From assembly GCA_021818955.1 (NCBI GenBank), contig JAKASR010000022.1, positions 1 through 64,000 on the forward strand: DNA of 64,000 nucleotides, read 5' to 3'. Made by a program: the position numbers and the translations under genes. Positions 1 through 9,714 of the stretch are shown here, piece by piece. Position 1 is the first letter of the stretch; each line of letters opens with the position of its first letter. This DNA is from Acidobacteriota bacterium. Its GTDB lineage: Bacteria; Acidobacteriota; Terriglobia; Terriglobales; SCQP01. The notes under the pieces are model-generated. The model was not told where the DNA came from. It did not search any database and was given only the letters and a program-made list of their open reading frames with translations.

Positions 1-319
1 CTTGCGCCATGCTGGTCTCCTGTGCTGGTTAATCGCTGGCGCCGCTCTGTTTCAGTGGCGCCAGCTCTGTTTTTGTACCAGACCAGCTCAGGCCTGTTCA
101 AATGTGCGAAAAATAGAGTACGTTATCAGTGGTGCAGGTCAATTGAGCAGTTCCGCTCTGCCCCGCACTGGAAGAGTTGTATAGGCAGGACGGTCTTTTA
201 GGGCCGACGCCGCGTGGCCAGGCGCTTAATTGGCGGTCTCTTCGATTTGCCTATCCATTCTTCAACAGGCTAATAAAATCGGCTGCCTGCAATACATTTG
301 CAAATCATGGCCTGAAATA
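1..319. other. No gene seen
   Basis: Short open frames here have no recognisable domain, no convincing ribosome binding site and overlap one another. The stretch lies just downstream of the stop codon of the permease gene on the minus strand. I see no clear hairpin followed by a T-run that would mark a terminator. Confidence 0.5.
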
Positions 320-2983
320 TCATTCGTATCGCAGTGCCATGAGTGGGTCTATATGCGCAGCGTGGCGGGCGGGGATGTAGCTGGCCAGCAATGCAACCAA
401 AGCGACGAGCAAGCTGACCACAATCGGTATCAGCGGACCGATTGCAGGCAGCCCAGGAAATATAGACGCAAGCAGGCTCGATATGGGTAGCGCCAACACC
501 AAACCGATGCCACTGCCCAGCGCGCTCAGCAAAGCTCCCTGCTTCAAGATGAGCCAGACCACTCTCCGGCGTTCTGCACCGAGTGCCATGCGGATTCCGA
601 TCTCATGCGTTCGCCGACTGACGGAAAACGCCACAACGCCATATATGCCTACAGCGGAAAGCAGTAATGCCAGCATGGCGAAGGTTCCAATCAACTCGAT
701 GAAGATTGCGTTTCCGCCGCGAGAGTCGGCGATGACATCGCGCATGCTGGCGATGCGGCCTATGGTTTGGCCGCGGTCCAACGCCCAGATTGCGCGGAGC
801 ATGGCCGGGATCAGCATCGCGCGGTCGAGGCGCGCACGCACGATTAGATAGCTGTGAAGAAGCGGTGCCTGCAAATACGATTCGTATACCTGCGGGGTAG
901 CGGTAAATTTCCCGAGATACGGCAGTACTTTGCCCACAACGCCGACAATTTTTGCTAGGCGATTGGGGCCGTGATCGAGAGTTATCCATTGCCCAATGGC
1001 ATTGCGATGTGGGAAATAGGCGCGGGCAAAATCCCGGTTGACCACCGCGACCAAAGGCGAGGATAGCGTGTCGGAATTGGCAAATTTGCGGCCGGCGAGC
1101 AATGGAATTCGCAGGGTGGAAAAATATCCGGGGCCGACGATCAGCGATTGCGTACGGGGACGCTTCGCCCGTGGCAAACGAGGCCGGCCCATGATGCTGA
1201 AGGTCGTAGTCCAATAATTTTCCAGGGGTACTTCATCGCTCTGCGCGGCAGATTCGACTCCGGGAATTTGCCGCAGCCCGCTTAATGCCTGACGATAAAA
1301 CGTAATCTGGGCGGCTGGCTGTGCATACGCCTGGTTTCTCAACCGCAGCGAGAGCAGCCAGAGATTTTGAGGCTGAAAGCCTAGCGGCTGGTTGATGACC
1401 TGGCGAAACATCTGGGTCGTTATCCCGGCCAGCGCCAGTAAGGCCACAGCCAAAGTAATTTCTAAGACCACCAGCATGCCGCGCAAGCGATGGTGTGTCG
1501 AACCGCTCGTACCCATGCGTTCGTTCGCCTGCAGCACCGCGCCCGCATCCGTTTTGGAAGCGCGCAGCGCAGGCAGTAAGCCGAACAAAAACGCCGTCGC
1601 CAACGTGATCGCGGCGGTAAAAAGCAGGGTGCGATGATCCAGATGAATCCAAGGCGCCCACTGCGCGCTGATGGTATTGAACTGGATCATGGACTGCAAG
1701 AGGCGAATTCCCCAGAGGGAGAGCAGCAAACCGGCAGCGCCGCCGGCGCCGCCGAGTAGCAGGCTTTCCACCAGCATTTGCCGCACCAGGCGCAGGCGCC
1801 TGGCGCCCAGCGCCGAGCGCATGGACATTTCATGCTCGCGGGTAGCCCCGCGCGCCAGCAGCAGCCCGGCGATATTCACGCAGGCCAGCAGCAGCACTGC
1901 GCCCGCCACAATCACCAGCATAATCAAGGCTTTTTGCTCATGCAGCCGGTGAATTAGATATTGCTGCAAGGCGGCGACTGTAATTCCCCAGTCGCGGTCG
2001 TACTTGGGATAACGTTTGGCCAGGCGCTCGCCGGCCACATTCATCGCTGCCTGTGCCTGGCGGGCGCTAATGCCGGGATGGAGCCGGCCCAAAACCATGG
2101 TGAGGATGCGGTGGCCGCGGGCGGCGGCGCTATGATCGGAGGCGCGGAAGACAAGTGGCAGCCATAACCGCGGTGCGATAAACGGCATGGGAATCGCGCC
2201 ATGCCGCGGCATCACGCCCACAATCGTGTAAGGCGAGTGATTAATTTCCAGGTTCTTGCCGATGACATGCGAATCGGCGTGATAGCGTTGCCGCCACAAA
2301 TTGTGGCTGAGAACGATTACGTGGCTATGTCCTGGCCGATCTTCTCCCGGATGAAAAGCACGTCCCAAGATCGGCCGTAGTCCGATTATCTGGAAGTAAT
2401 TGGTGGTTACGCGATCGCCGGCAACGATTTCCGGCATATGTCTACCGGTCAAGGTAAATGATCGCCAGCTTTCCACGGTAGCCAGACTTTGAAACACGCG
2501 ATTTTGTTTTTGCCAGGATTCGAAATCGGGGATGGAAACATTGCCGTAGTTTTCCGTCGTGACCCGGTTGCGCATTGAGATCGTAAATAAACGGTCCGGA
2601 TTTGCGACCTGCGGTTTGCGTAGCAGCATAGCGCTAACCGCGCTAAAAATGACCGTGTTTATGCCGATTCCAAGAGCCAGCGTCAGCACGGCCACGGCGG
2701 TAAAGCTTGGCTGTCGGCGCATCTGGCGCAGGGCGTAACGCAGATCCTGCCCCAGCTCGCTCAGCCGCCGCGCGCCCCAGCCCGCGCGGCATTCTTCCTG
2801 AATTTGCTCGACGCCGCCCAATTCCACTCGTGCCTGGCGGCGCGCTTCCTCCGGCGCCAGACCTGACGCCATGTATTTTTCCGTTTGCCGTTCCAGGTGT
2901 GCCTGCAACTCTTCTGAAAGTTCCGCCTCTGTCGCCTTGCGCCGGAAAGCGGTGCGCAGCCAATATCGAATCTGGCTCAACAT
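320..2983 (-). CDS. ADOP-type ABC transporter permease (duplicated MacB/FtsX)
   Basis: An 887-residue inner-membrane permease without an ATPase domain. A short cytoplasmic N-terminal segment (residues 1-60, LSQIRYWLR.. and SEELQAHLERQ) is followed by a membrane helix near residues 90-118 and two copies of the MacB periplasmic-core plus FtsX unit. The FtsX signatures HEMSMRSALGARR (first copy) and HEIGIRMALGAERRR (C-terminal copy) are visible. This is the layout of the acidobacterial duplicated orphan permeases, which are thought to work with an ATPase encoded elsewhere; the substrate is unknown. I start at the ATG at 2983 because a GAGG box lies about 10 bases upstream; a TTG at 3013 is the alternative. 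The padR gene lies 41 bases upstream on the same strand, so both are probably one transcript. Confidence 0.9.
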   Translation of the reverse strand: MLSQIRYWLRTAFRRKATEAELSEELQAHLERQTEKYMASGLAPEEARRQARVELGGVEQIQEECRAGWGARRLSELGQDLRYALRQMRRQPSFTAVAVLTLALGIGINTVIFSAVSAMLLRKPQVANPDRLFTISMRNRVTTENYGNVSIPDFESWQKQNRVFQSLATVESWRSFTLTGRHMPEIVAGDRVTTNYFQIIGLRPILGRAFHPGEDRPGHSHVIVLSHNLWRQRYHADSHVIGKNLEINHSPYTIVGVMPRHGAIPMPFIAPRLWLPLVFRASDHSAAARGHRILTMVLGRLHPGISARQAQAAMNVAGERLAKRYPKYDRDWGITVAALQQYLIHRLHEQKALIMLVIVAGAVLLLACVNIAGLLLARGATREHEMSMRSALGARRLRLVRQMLVESLLLGGAGGAAGLLLSLWGIRLLQSMIQFNTISAQWAPWIHLDHRTLLFTAAITLATAFLFGLLPALRASKTDAGAVLQANERMGTSGSTHHRLRGMLVVLEITLAVALLALAGITTQMFRQVINQPLGFQPQNLWLLSLRLRNQAYAQPAAQITFYRQALSGLRQIPGVESAAQSDEVPLENYWTTTFSIMGRPRLPRAKRPRTQSLIVGPGYFSTLRIPLLAGRKFANSDTLSSPLVAVVNRDFARAYFPHRNAIGQWITLDHGPNRLAKIVGVVGKVLPYLGKFTATPQVYESYLQAPLLHSYLIVRARLDRAMLIPAMLRAIWALDRGQTIGRIASMRDVIADSRGGNAIFIELIGTFAMLALLLSAVGIYGVVAFSVSRRTHEIGIRMALGAERRRVVWLILKQGALLSALGSGIGLVLALPISSLLASIFPGLPAIGPLIPIVVSLLVALVALLASYIPARHAAHIDPLMALRYE

Positions 2984-3024
2984 GGTTTCAACCCTCAATC
3001 CGCTAATCCACAACTCACCACCGA

Positions 3025-3351
3025 TTACGCTTCCAGCACCTGGCCCACCGCTACAATGAGTTTGCGCCAGGCGGATTCTTCCGCCGTCAACTGCTTTTGT
3101 CCGCTGCGCGTCAGCTCGTAATACTTAGCCCGGCGGTTGTTTCCCGAGGTGCCCCAGCGCCCCTTGATCCAGCCGCGCCGCTCCAGCCGCTGCAGGGCGG
3201 GGTAGAGCGAGCCCTGCTTAATGCGCAGCGCCTCGCTGGATATCTGTTGAATGCGCTCCGCAATCGCCCAGCCGTGCCGGGGCTCAAGCGCCAGTGTCTT
3301 TAAAATCAGCAGGTCGAGCGTGCCTTGCGGCAAATCCAGTGTTTGGGCCAT
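3025..3351 (-). CDS. PadR family transcriptional regulator
   Basis: A 108-residue protein of the usual short PadR length. It opens with the typical QGTLDLLILKTLAL segment, followed by a winged helix with the signature GSLYPALQRLERRGWI and the wing RRAKYYELTRSG, then a short C-terminal helix for dimerisation. PadR proteins are repressors that often control an adjacent transporter, and this one is the first gene of a two-gene unit with the ADOP permease. A GGGA box lies upstream of the ATG. A perfect inverted repeat starts ten bases upstream of the start codon and probably serves for autoregulation (see separate entry). The effector is unknown. Confidence 0.92.
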   Translation of the reverse strand: MAQTLDLPQGTLDLLILKTLALEPRHGWAIAERIQQISSEALRIKQGSLYPALQRLERRGWIKGRWGTSGNNRRAKYYELTRSGQKQLTAEESAWRKLIVAVGQVLEA

Positions 3352-3360
3352 ATTCTTTCC

Positions 3361-3376
3361 CTTGTACTTCTACAAG
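3361..3376 (-). promoter_or_regulatory. Candidate PadR operator (inverted repeat)
   Basis: CTTGTA-CTTC-TACAAG is a perfect 6-bp inverted repeat with a 4-base spacer. It lies between the start codon of padR and a possible promoter (TAGACT at 3381-3386 and TTGCAC at 3404-3409 on the minus strand, spacer 17 bases). PadR operators are commonly palindromes with GTAC/TACA-type half sites, so repressor binding just downstream of the promoter is plausible. The promoter match itself is moderate. Confidence 0.5.
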
Positions 3377-3409
3377 GCTCAGTCTACGCCCGGTATTGTC
3401 GAAGTGCAA

Positions 3410-3898
3410 GTGGTAGTGGTCTCGTGGGCACAAGAAGGGCACATTAATTTTGCGAATCCGCATAAAGCCTAAGCGCCCGCTGAAGGCCGTATAGATTTAG
3501 GCGACAGAATTGCTAGCATCCGAAGCCGCCAGCGTACCAAGGCTCAAGTCGGATGGCGCAAAGATTCTAATGCAAATCGACATCGGATTCGGTGATGCCG
3601 TCGAGGGGATAAACTCGCTTTGCCGTTTTCCCGTTCTATTGGCAATGCCAGAACCTATTACCCGCGCCGGTTGTTCACTGCAGATGACGGCATCGCCGAT
3701 GGACGCCAATGTAACTTCCGCCCGCTTTTTTTTCCGTACAATGCTTCTTCCAAAAATCTTGTGTTCCTCGGCCTTGCGCATGGTGCGTATCGGCTCCTGC
3801 GCTTCGATCTCATCTCTGATGAGATAGTCCTATGCGCCTGATTGCATCGAGTATTGAACCGGAGTCTCAGGGTGGTAATATTCCGGCAAGGTGGGTAC
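3410..3898. other. Intergenic region between padR and the Sel1 gene
   Basis: Divergent spacer of about 490 bases. Several short open frames occur on both strands but none has a recognisable domain or a good ribosome binding site. It must hold the promoters for both flanking genes; apart from the padR-side elements I cannot pin them down. Confidence 0.4.
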
Positions 3899-5536
3899 GT
3901 GTTTTGGAAATGCACAATTTGCTGCCTGCTTGTCGTCACATTGTTGCATGCGGCACTCCCGCGTAAAGCCGCCCCGATAACACGCAGCGAAATTCTCGTG
4001 CAACTCGACTTCGGTGACGGGAACGGCCGCGTCACGGATCTGATCGAGCAGCATGGCATCGGTTTCACTCCCGGCCGGCGATTTCTTTCCCTGCTCAAGA
4101 CTCAGGGTGCGAACAAGGGTCTTCTCGCCGCAATCGAAAACGCGAAACCTCCGGCTGCGCCAGTTCTCTCCGATAACGCTTTTTACTCGCAGCTTGTCTG
4201 TTGCTTTCAGTTGGCGCGGAACAAATCCTTCGCCGCCGTCAAACAAGCCTGCCGGACCGCAATTGCCGCCCGAACCTTGTCGGTCTTGACACTAGCCGCT
4301 GCGCAGCCACCTGACTCAAAAGCCCCAGCAGATGGAACCCTCCAATACTTCGAGACGCTAGCGGCCCGCCTGAAAAAGCTCAAGCCGGGAAATTTTCAAT
4401 TGTTGAAGAGCAAGGCGCAATCCGGTAATCCGGAGGCGCAAGTAATGCTCTGTCTGGCATACACGCGTGGCTTTGGCGCCATGCAGGATTTTACCCATGC
4501 GATGGAATGGTGTCAGAAGGCTGCGGCACAAGGCTCCGTTCCCGGGGAAATTGGAGTTGGTCTTGCATATCTCTCAGGCCGCGGCGTTGCAAAGGATGCC
4601 TCTCAAGCGCGCTTGTGGTTCCAGAAGGCCGCCGCACAGAACGCGACATACGCCATGAACCTGTTGGGCACTATATATGCCAATGCCATCGGTGTGCCGC
4701 AGAATTACGGGAAAGCAATGGCCTGGTATCGCCAAGCGGCTAACCTGGATGATCCCAAGTCCGATATGGACATCGGCGTGATGTATTTTCAGGGCCAAGG
4801 CGTGAAGCCAGATTCGAAAAAAGGCCTGCGCTGGCTGCAGAAAGCCGTGGAACTGCGGTTTCCTTTTGCGGAATTTACATTGGCTCAAATGTATCAAAGG
4901 GGAATGGTTGTGCGGCGGGATGATTTGCTCGCGCTCGCCTTGTTTCACAGGGCGGCGAAGCAAGGGTTCGTCCCTGCCGAGACGGAGCTGGGGTGGATTT
5001 ATGCGAACGGTGTGGGCATGCCTGTGAATTACTCGAAAGCGATCATGTGGTATCAAAAGGCTGCTGTGCAGGGCGATGCTAAAGCAGCCTATGGACTCGG
5101 AGTACGCTATATGATCGGTCAGGGCGTGTCTCGCGATTATTCAGCCGCCGAAAAGTGGTTTCTTGTGGCGGCGAAGGAGGGCGAGGGCGACGCCCAATAT
5201 AATCTGGCCTTGCTTTTTTTGAACATGATGCCGGAAGAAAGCGCGCAACCCGACCCGGTTAGAGCAGCGCGATATGCACGGATGGCTGCCGATGAGAATG
5301 TAGCTGACGCCCAGGCTTTGCTCGGCTTGCTCTACGCGGATGGCCGCGGTGTTCCAAAGGACAAGGTTGCTGCTTGTATGTGGCTCTTGCTCGGAGAAAA
5401 AGGCGGCAATCGCGGCAGCGCCAGGGCGCTTCGCGGCTTAGAGAAGGAGATGTCGCACGAGCAGATCGTTGTGGCAAAGGCAAGCGCCGCAGCTTGGCGT
5501 CCACACATATTCCCGCATCAAATCCCCATGCCGTAG
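3899..5536 (+). CDS. Secreted Sel1-repeat (SLR) protein
   Basis: About 545 residues. A hydrophobic N-terminal segment (FWKCTICCLLVVTLLHAAL) reads as a signal peptide or membrane anchor. After a 180-residue N-terminal domain comes a row of roughly ten Sel1-like repeats, each about 36 residues with the pattern A..LG..Y..G.GV..D...A..W..KAA, for example ARGxGV-type units around residues 195-500. Such helical solenoids act as protein-interaction scaffolds. I favour the GTG at 3899, which has AAGGTGG a few bases upstream and puts the hydrophobic segment at the N terminus; the frame is open back to a TTG at 3842. It stands alone, so its partner is not evident. Confidence 0.8.
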   Translation: MFWKCTICCLLVVTLLHAALPRKAAPITRSEILVQLDFGDGNGRVTDLIEQHGIGFTPGRRFLSLLKTQGANKGLLAAIENAKPPAAPVLSDNAFYSQLVCCFQLARNKSFAAVKQACRTAIAARTLSVLTLAAAQPPDSKAPADGTLQYFETLAARLKKLKPGNFQLLKSKAQSGNPEAQVMLCLAYTRGFGAMQDFTHAMEWCQKAAAQGSVPGEIGVGLAYLSGRGVAKDASQARLWFQKAAAQNATYAMNLLGTIYANAIGVPQNYGKAMAWYRQAANLDDPKSDMDIGVMYFQGQGVKPDSKKGLRWLQKAVELRFPFAEFTLAQMYQRGMVVRRDDLLALALFHRAAKQGFVPAETELGWIYANGVGMPVNYSKAIMWYQKAAVQGDAKAAYGLGVRYMIGQGVSRDYSAAEKWFLVAAKEGEGDAQYNLALLFLNMMPEESAQPDPVRAARYARMAADENVADAQALLGLLYADGRGVPKDKVAACMWLLLGEKGGNRGSARALRGLEKEMSHEQIVVAKASAAAWRPHIFPHQIPMP

Positions 5537-5873
5537 TAATTGAGCGCCAGGGTTGCTCACGGGCAGAAGCTGGTGATCAGTTTTGGGTTGTATTAGCGTT
5601 TTGGGTGTATATCCCGAAACTCCAGCGGCGCAGGCATTGGCTTGTCGAAAAGAAGCCGTTGCCCGTCAGCCCTGCGCGCCGTTCACCCTACCTCGAAAAG
5701 CTAGTGTCAATGCCATAAATCATTCAATATGTGTGGTTTAGGCATGAAAATGAAGTTTTTACCGCGCCCGCGGTCTCGAATCTGCCGTCCCCGCTAAACT
5801 CTAGCTGCGTATGGATTTAGATCGGGTGGACGGCAGGGACGGCAAAAAAACACGATGTTTTCTTTTTTCCGTT
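5537..5873. other. Intergenic region, possible weak terminator
   Basis: No supported gene. Close to the end of the minus-strand ATPase gene there is an A/T-rich inverted repeat AAAACA-CGA-TGTTTT (5847-5861) flanked by A- and T-runs, which could work as a weak bidirectional terminator for the two convergent genes. A GC-rich pair GCCGTCCC and GGGACGGC lies just before it. Confidence 0.3.
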
Positions 5874-7556
5874 TTATTGTGTTTTTGCGATTTGAATTTT
5901 TCGCAAATGGCTTTCGCGGAAAAACTCAATTCTAAATTGTTCTTTTAAAAGGGGTAGCGATTCGCGGAGTTGCTTGGCGAATGTGCTCTCCGTGTATCGC
6001 CTCAACTCTTGAGTGTCTTTTTTTAATGCCTTCAATAGTTCATGCGCGGTGCCGCGCCAGGGTTCAGTGCGCGTTTTCATGAACGCCGCAATCGCCGTCG
6101 CCAGCGGGTCCGCTTCCAGCAGATCGTCGTTCAACCGGCGGGCGTTGGCCTCCAGCGCCGCGAAAAATTCTTCCATCCTGCGCCCGTCGGCAAGCATGCT
6201 TGCCGCGCCCCAGGCGGCATAATCGGCCATGCGCGGCAGCGGCGGCAGCGGCTCCTGTCCGTAATTCCTCAGCGTCGCCAACTGCTGCACCAGCAGCGCC
6301 CCCAGCCAGTGCGGCATCCGCTTGCGCGCCACGCTCCAATACTCGATCTCTTCCCGCCGTTCCTGCGTCGTTATCGGATGGCAGCGGATCACCAGCGCCC
6401 GCTCCAGCCAGTCCGGCGCCGCCGAGGGTATCTCAATCGAGGTCAAAATCATCGCCCGCCGGTAGCGCACAATCCGCTCCTCGTCGCTGTGCGCCCGGTG
6501 CGTCACTAAACTGGTGCCGCTGACGGCGCGGCAAAACAGATTCGCCTGCGACGGACGCAGCCGGCCGAGATTGTCGAAAATCGGCAGCGCGTGCCGCTCC
6601 AGCGTCAGCGCCAGCCGCTCTTCCGGCTGTAGCGCGAAGCTTTCCGCCTGCGAGGGATCGAGCATGCGCCGGATCAGCCGCGCCGCCGTGGTCTTGCCGC
6701 TGCCCGCCGGCCCGACTAAACACAGCATCGGCGCCGGAATCTGCGGATGCATCGCCGCCAGCATCCACGCCCGCACCAGCAGCCAGTCGGAATCATGCTC
6801 CAGCGGCAACTGCGCCCGAAACTCTTCCAGCACCGGACGCGTCGCCGTGTGCGTGACCCGGCGCCCGTCTTTCGCCTCCGGCCATAGGGGAGTCGTCAGC
6901 GGCAACTGATGCGCATGCCGCAAAAAGGTCACCACCGCTTTTTCCTGTGTGGTAATGCCATTGATATCAATGCGCAGGGCTCGCCCGGCGGTATCCGCCA
7001 GATCGATCCAGAGCGAGAGCCCATGGTCGCCAAAGCGGTTATAGACCGGCATCGGCGGATGCTCTTCCTGGGCGCGCGCCTCAAACAGCTCCAGCGCCTG
7101 GCGCAGCGCCGAAACCGGCGCCGGCACGCCCGCATCCTGGTGAAACCAGCGCGCCAGCAGCCGGGCGAAGGCGCGCCCGCGCAGCGGCAGCACCCGCCGG
7201 TGATTGCCTTCATCCATGAAGAGCGCGTACGATTCCTGCGTCTCGGAGCGGAAAAAAATCACATTCTTCAGTTTCTCCATCAACTGGTTGACCGCGGCTT
7301 CGCGCTTCGTCTCCGCCGGCCCGCCCCCCGGCATCCCCGCCATGCTCTGAAACAGCTCTTGCGCCAGCTTCAGATTGTCGTGCTGCGCGCGCGCGCTCGG
7401 TTTCGCAAATTCTTCCGCCTCGCGCTCCGCGTCCGGCTCCGCCGTAGCCTGTTTCTCGGGCTTCGCCGGTGACGATTCCTTGGAGTCGCCGTTTACCGAT
7501 CCGTTCTTTGCGTTTCCCGGCTTGCTTTTTTTGGATGGGTCTTGGTCGGATGCCAT
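5874..7556 (-). CDS. Phage/plasmid-type replication ATPase (D5/SF3 helicase-like)
   Basis: About 560 residues. The first 80 are charged and low in complexity (Lys/Ser/Glu/Pro/Ala). A central domain of unknown fold precedes a P-loop ATPase with Walker A GPAGSGKTT (about residues 282-290) and a Walker-B-like LPIFDNL (about 324-330), followed by a segment consistent with sensor and arginine-finger helices (TSIEIPSAAPDWLERALVIRC). Proteins of this type resemble the helicase half of plasmid and phage primase-helicases and are often remnants of mobile elements. The ATG at 7556 has a GGAG box upstream; the frame is open to 7700 without a better start. No primase, integrase or partner gene is adjacent. 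The family assignment is moderately sure, the biological role is not. Confidence 0.7.
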   Translation of the reverse strand: MASDQDPSKKSKPGNAKNGSVNGDSKESSPAKPEKQATAEPDAEREAEEFAKPSARAQHDNLKLAQELFQSMAGMPGGGPAETKREAAVNQLMEKLKNVIFFRSETQESYALFMDEGNHRRVLPLRGRAFARLLARWFHQDAGVPAPVSALRQALELFEARAQEEHPPMPVYNRFGDHGLSLWIDLADTAGRALRIDINGITTQEKAVVTFLRHAHQLPLTTPLWPEAKDGRRVTHTATRPVLEEFRAQLPLEHDSDWLLVRAWMLAAMHPQIPAPMLCLVGPAGSGKTTAARLIRRMLDPSQAESFALQPEERLALTLERHALPIFDNLGRLRPSQANLFCRAVSGTSLVTHRAHSDEERIVRYRRAMILTSIEIPSAAPDWLERALVIRCHPITTQERREEIEYWSVARKRMPHWLGALLVQQLATLRNYGQEPLPPLPRMADYAAWGAASMLADGRRMEEFFAALEANARRLNDDLLEADPLATAIAAFMKTRTEPWRGTAHELLKALKKDTQELRRYTESTFAKQLRESLPLLKEQFRIEFFRESHLRKIQIAKTQ

Positions 7557-8520
7557 ATAAGGGCTCCAGTGATCGGGTTCAAATATTAGTCGGGCCGGTG
7601 AGACATTGCTCCAGCCTGTGCTTTCTTTGTATCTGGATATGCGGTTGAGCCGGAGTTTGAATGCGAATCCAGCCGATTTCAAGCCGCTGCTCGGCTTCAA
7701 GCGCCGATACTTGCCTCTAAGTGCCTATAAAAAGCCGACATTACCGCGAAAATTGACCGTGGGCATATTTGCTTATCCTCGCAAAAATTTTATTTAAGTG
7801 GCCGCGCCCTGCTGTTTTCACGAGGACGATTGTCCGCTCCCAGCCCTGGCGTTGGGGGAAATACGTTGGAACGATATCAATTCATTGAACATCTATATAA
7901 TTATCTTTGAGGACTCGATGTAAAACTTTGCCGGCAGGGCTGATATTCGGACTGATCTTCAGCTTGAGTTGGCCTTTCCTTCCGCAATTCACCTGTGCCG
8001 GGCGGAGCCTTTTCCCTCCCTGTTGCGTGAAAGTGTGCCCCTCGACGGGTCCGCAAATGTGCGGCCGCATTCGCCGCGTGGGGCATGAATTAAGCGTCTG
8101 CCCGGGCACGCGCCAAAGTTGCGCCTGCATGCTCTCTTCCATGCCCGGCCAATTTCGTCAGGGGCCGATGCTGGCCGCCACCATCCCCGCGCGCTTCGCG
8201 CCGCAATATCATCTGCCGGCCTCCGGCGGCAAGCTTCGCCGGTCTGCCTCTCGGCATTTTTCGTCTCGCGCCGTCGCCCCGCTCGTCCCCCCTCCTCGTA
8301 TCCCCGTCCAGCTTTAATCCCCAATTCCCTTTAACGTTGTCGCGGCAATGCGGCCTCGCCGTGGCCCGCGAGCTTTGGTCGTGGCGCGCCGGCTTCCGCC
8401 GCGTTTGCAACCCGCGTTCTGCCGCCGCCGGTTTTGCCGCGGCGCCCGAGTTGCGGCTTGCGCCGGGACGCAATTTACCGCGCCGCATCACGCGGTGGTT
8501 GGCTGGAAAGAGCGGATTTG
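7557..8520. other. Long intergenic region without a supported gene
   Basis: About 960 bases between divergent genes. Open frames exist on both strands (for example 7907-8317 plus and 8090-8491 minus) but their products are Arg/Pro/Ala-rich, have no domain and lack ribosome binding sites. Base composition shifts from A/T-rich near 7700-7930 to very GC-rich after 8080. The A/T-rich part may hold the promoter of the ATPase gene. No repeat or hairpin stands out. Confidence 0.4.
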
Positions 8521-9459
8521 ATGAGATTAGCGCATTTTATTCGCATGAAAATTGGAGTGCTGCTCCTGGCGCTTTTGTGCGGCAGTCTGCCCCTCTGGGC
8601 GCATGGCAAGGTGGGCAAGCGTCTTTTTTTGGAGCCGCTCACCGCCGAAGACGCCAACGTCAAAAACGAGATTGATCTGCCGCGCTTCGAATTTTTATCC
8701 CAGCCCGGCGGCTGGGCGCGGTCGCTGGGCTACAGCTTCGAAAAAGAGATTTATCCCGGACGGGTTTCTTTCGTGCTCGATCAGGATTACGTGCTGCAGC
8801 CGCAAACGAGCGGCGCGAGCCTTTCCGGCTGGGACAATCTCGACTTCGGCTTAAAGTGGGAAGCCTACAGGAACGCGCCCCACGAATTCGCCTTGACCCC
8901 GGCCTTGTTTGTCACCCTGCCTACCGGAAATCCCACTGTCGCCGCGAAACAGACCAGTTGGCGTCCCATGCTGCTGTTCGCTAAAGGCCTGGGCGATCTG
9001 CATCCCGGCTGGCTGCGTCCCTTCGCCTTGCAGGGCGACGTCGGCTACGAACGCTCCAGCAGCGGCCCGCCGAACCGCCAGGCCATCTACGATCTGGTCC
9101 TGGAATACAGCTTTCCCTATCTGGAACAATGGGTCCGGCACGCCAACCATGGCTATCAACTGGATGACATGCTGCGCACCGGTTGGCGCCCGGGGGCGAT
9201 TCTCGGCGACCTGTTTCCCTTTGTCGAAATCAACGGCGCGCAGGCGGTGGAACATACGCCCGGAGGCAAAACCGTATTCCTCCGCCCTGGCGTTGCCTAT
9301 ATGGGACAGTATTTCCAGCTCAGCGCGGCCTGGGAGCATGTCGTCAGCGGGCCGCCAGGTTGGCCGAGCCGCTCCGGCGGCGTCATCCTGATGGATCTGT
9401 TTCTGGACGATATTATGCCGAAAATCGGCTGGACGCCCTGGGGCCAGTCACCCGGATAA
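8521..9459 (+). CDS. Outer-membrane beta-barrel protein
   Basis: About 312 residues. An N-terminal signal peptide (MKIGVLLLALLCGSLPLWAHG within the first 30 residues) is followed by a sequence rich in alternating aromatic and polar residues, typical of outer-membrane barrel strands, ending in a strand-like C terminus. It resembles the broad transporter-like family that includes MetA-type phenol-pathway barrels (LTPALFVTLPTGN, GWRPGAILGDLFPFVEING). Substrate cannot be inferred. The ATG at 8521 follows a GGAAAGAG stretch; an ATG at 8545 is possible. The gene is single and is followed directly by a copy of repeat R1. Confidence 0.7.
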   Translation: MRLAHFIRMKIGVLLLALLCGSLPLWAHGKVGKRLFLEPLTAEDANVKNEIDLPRFEFLSQPGGWARSLGYSFEKEIYPGRVSFVLDQDYVLQPQTSGASLSGWDNLDFGLKWEAYRNAPHEFALTPALFVTLPTGNPTVAAKQTSWRPMLLFAKGLGDLHPGWLRPFALQGDVGYERSSSGPPNRQAIYDLVLEYSFPYLEQWVRHANHGYQLDDMLRTGWRPGAILGDLFPFVEINGAQAVEHTPGGKTVFLRPGVAYMGQYFQLSAAWEHVVSGPPGWPSRSGGVILMDLFLDDIMPKIGWTPWGQSPG

Positions 9460-9472
9460 GCCGCAAGTATAA

Positions 9473-9645
9473 AGCGTTAACGGCCGAGTCGGACAGCAGT
9501 TTTCGTCATGGGCAATTTCGAAGAAATTGTCTTCAGCATGCTCAATTTCGGAGAAATTGCCCAAACATTCTCAATTTCGGAGAAATTGCCTGCAGCCATG
9601 CCCGCAGGCCGGGTTCGCGCGGGGTCCCCTATTCGGTCCCGCGGC
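9473..9645 (+). repeat. Dispersed repeat R1, copy a
   Basis: Starts with GCGTTAACGGCCGAGTCGG, then CAGCAGTTTTCGTCAT, then three 17-bp palindromic modules CAATTTCGRAGAAATTG (9513-9529, 9543-9559, 9572-9588), a CCATGCCCGC.GGCCG linker and a GGGGTYCC..TTCGGTCCCGCG tail. The same order of modules recurs at 10900-11040 and, inverted, near 49.8, 54.3 and 56.2 kb. Copies differ in the number of palindromes (three, two, one, two, one). Confidence 0.85.
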
Positions 9646-9714
9646 CAGGAATGGCCGGATAAGCTATTCCGCGGGAATTGCGCTGCGCGCCAAGGCGTTG
9701 GCTCTGCCCGGCGA

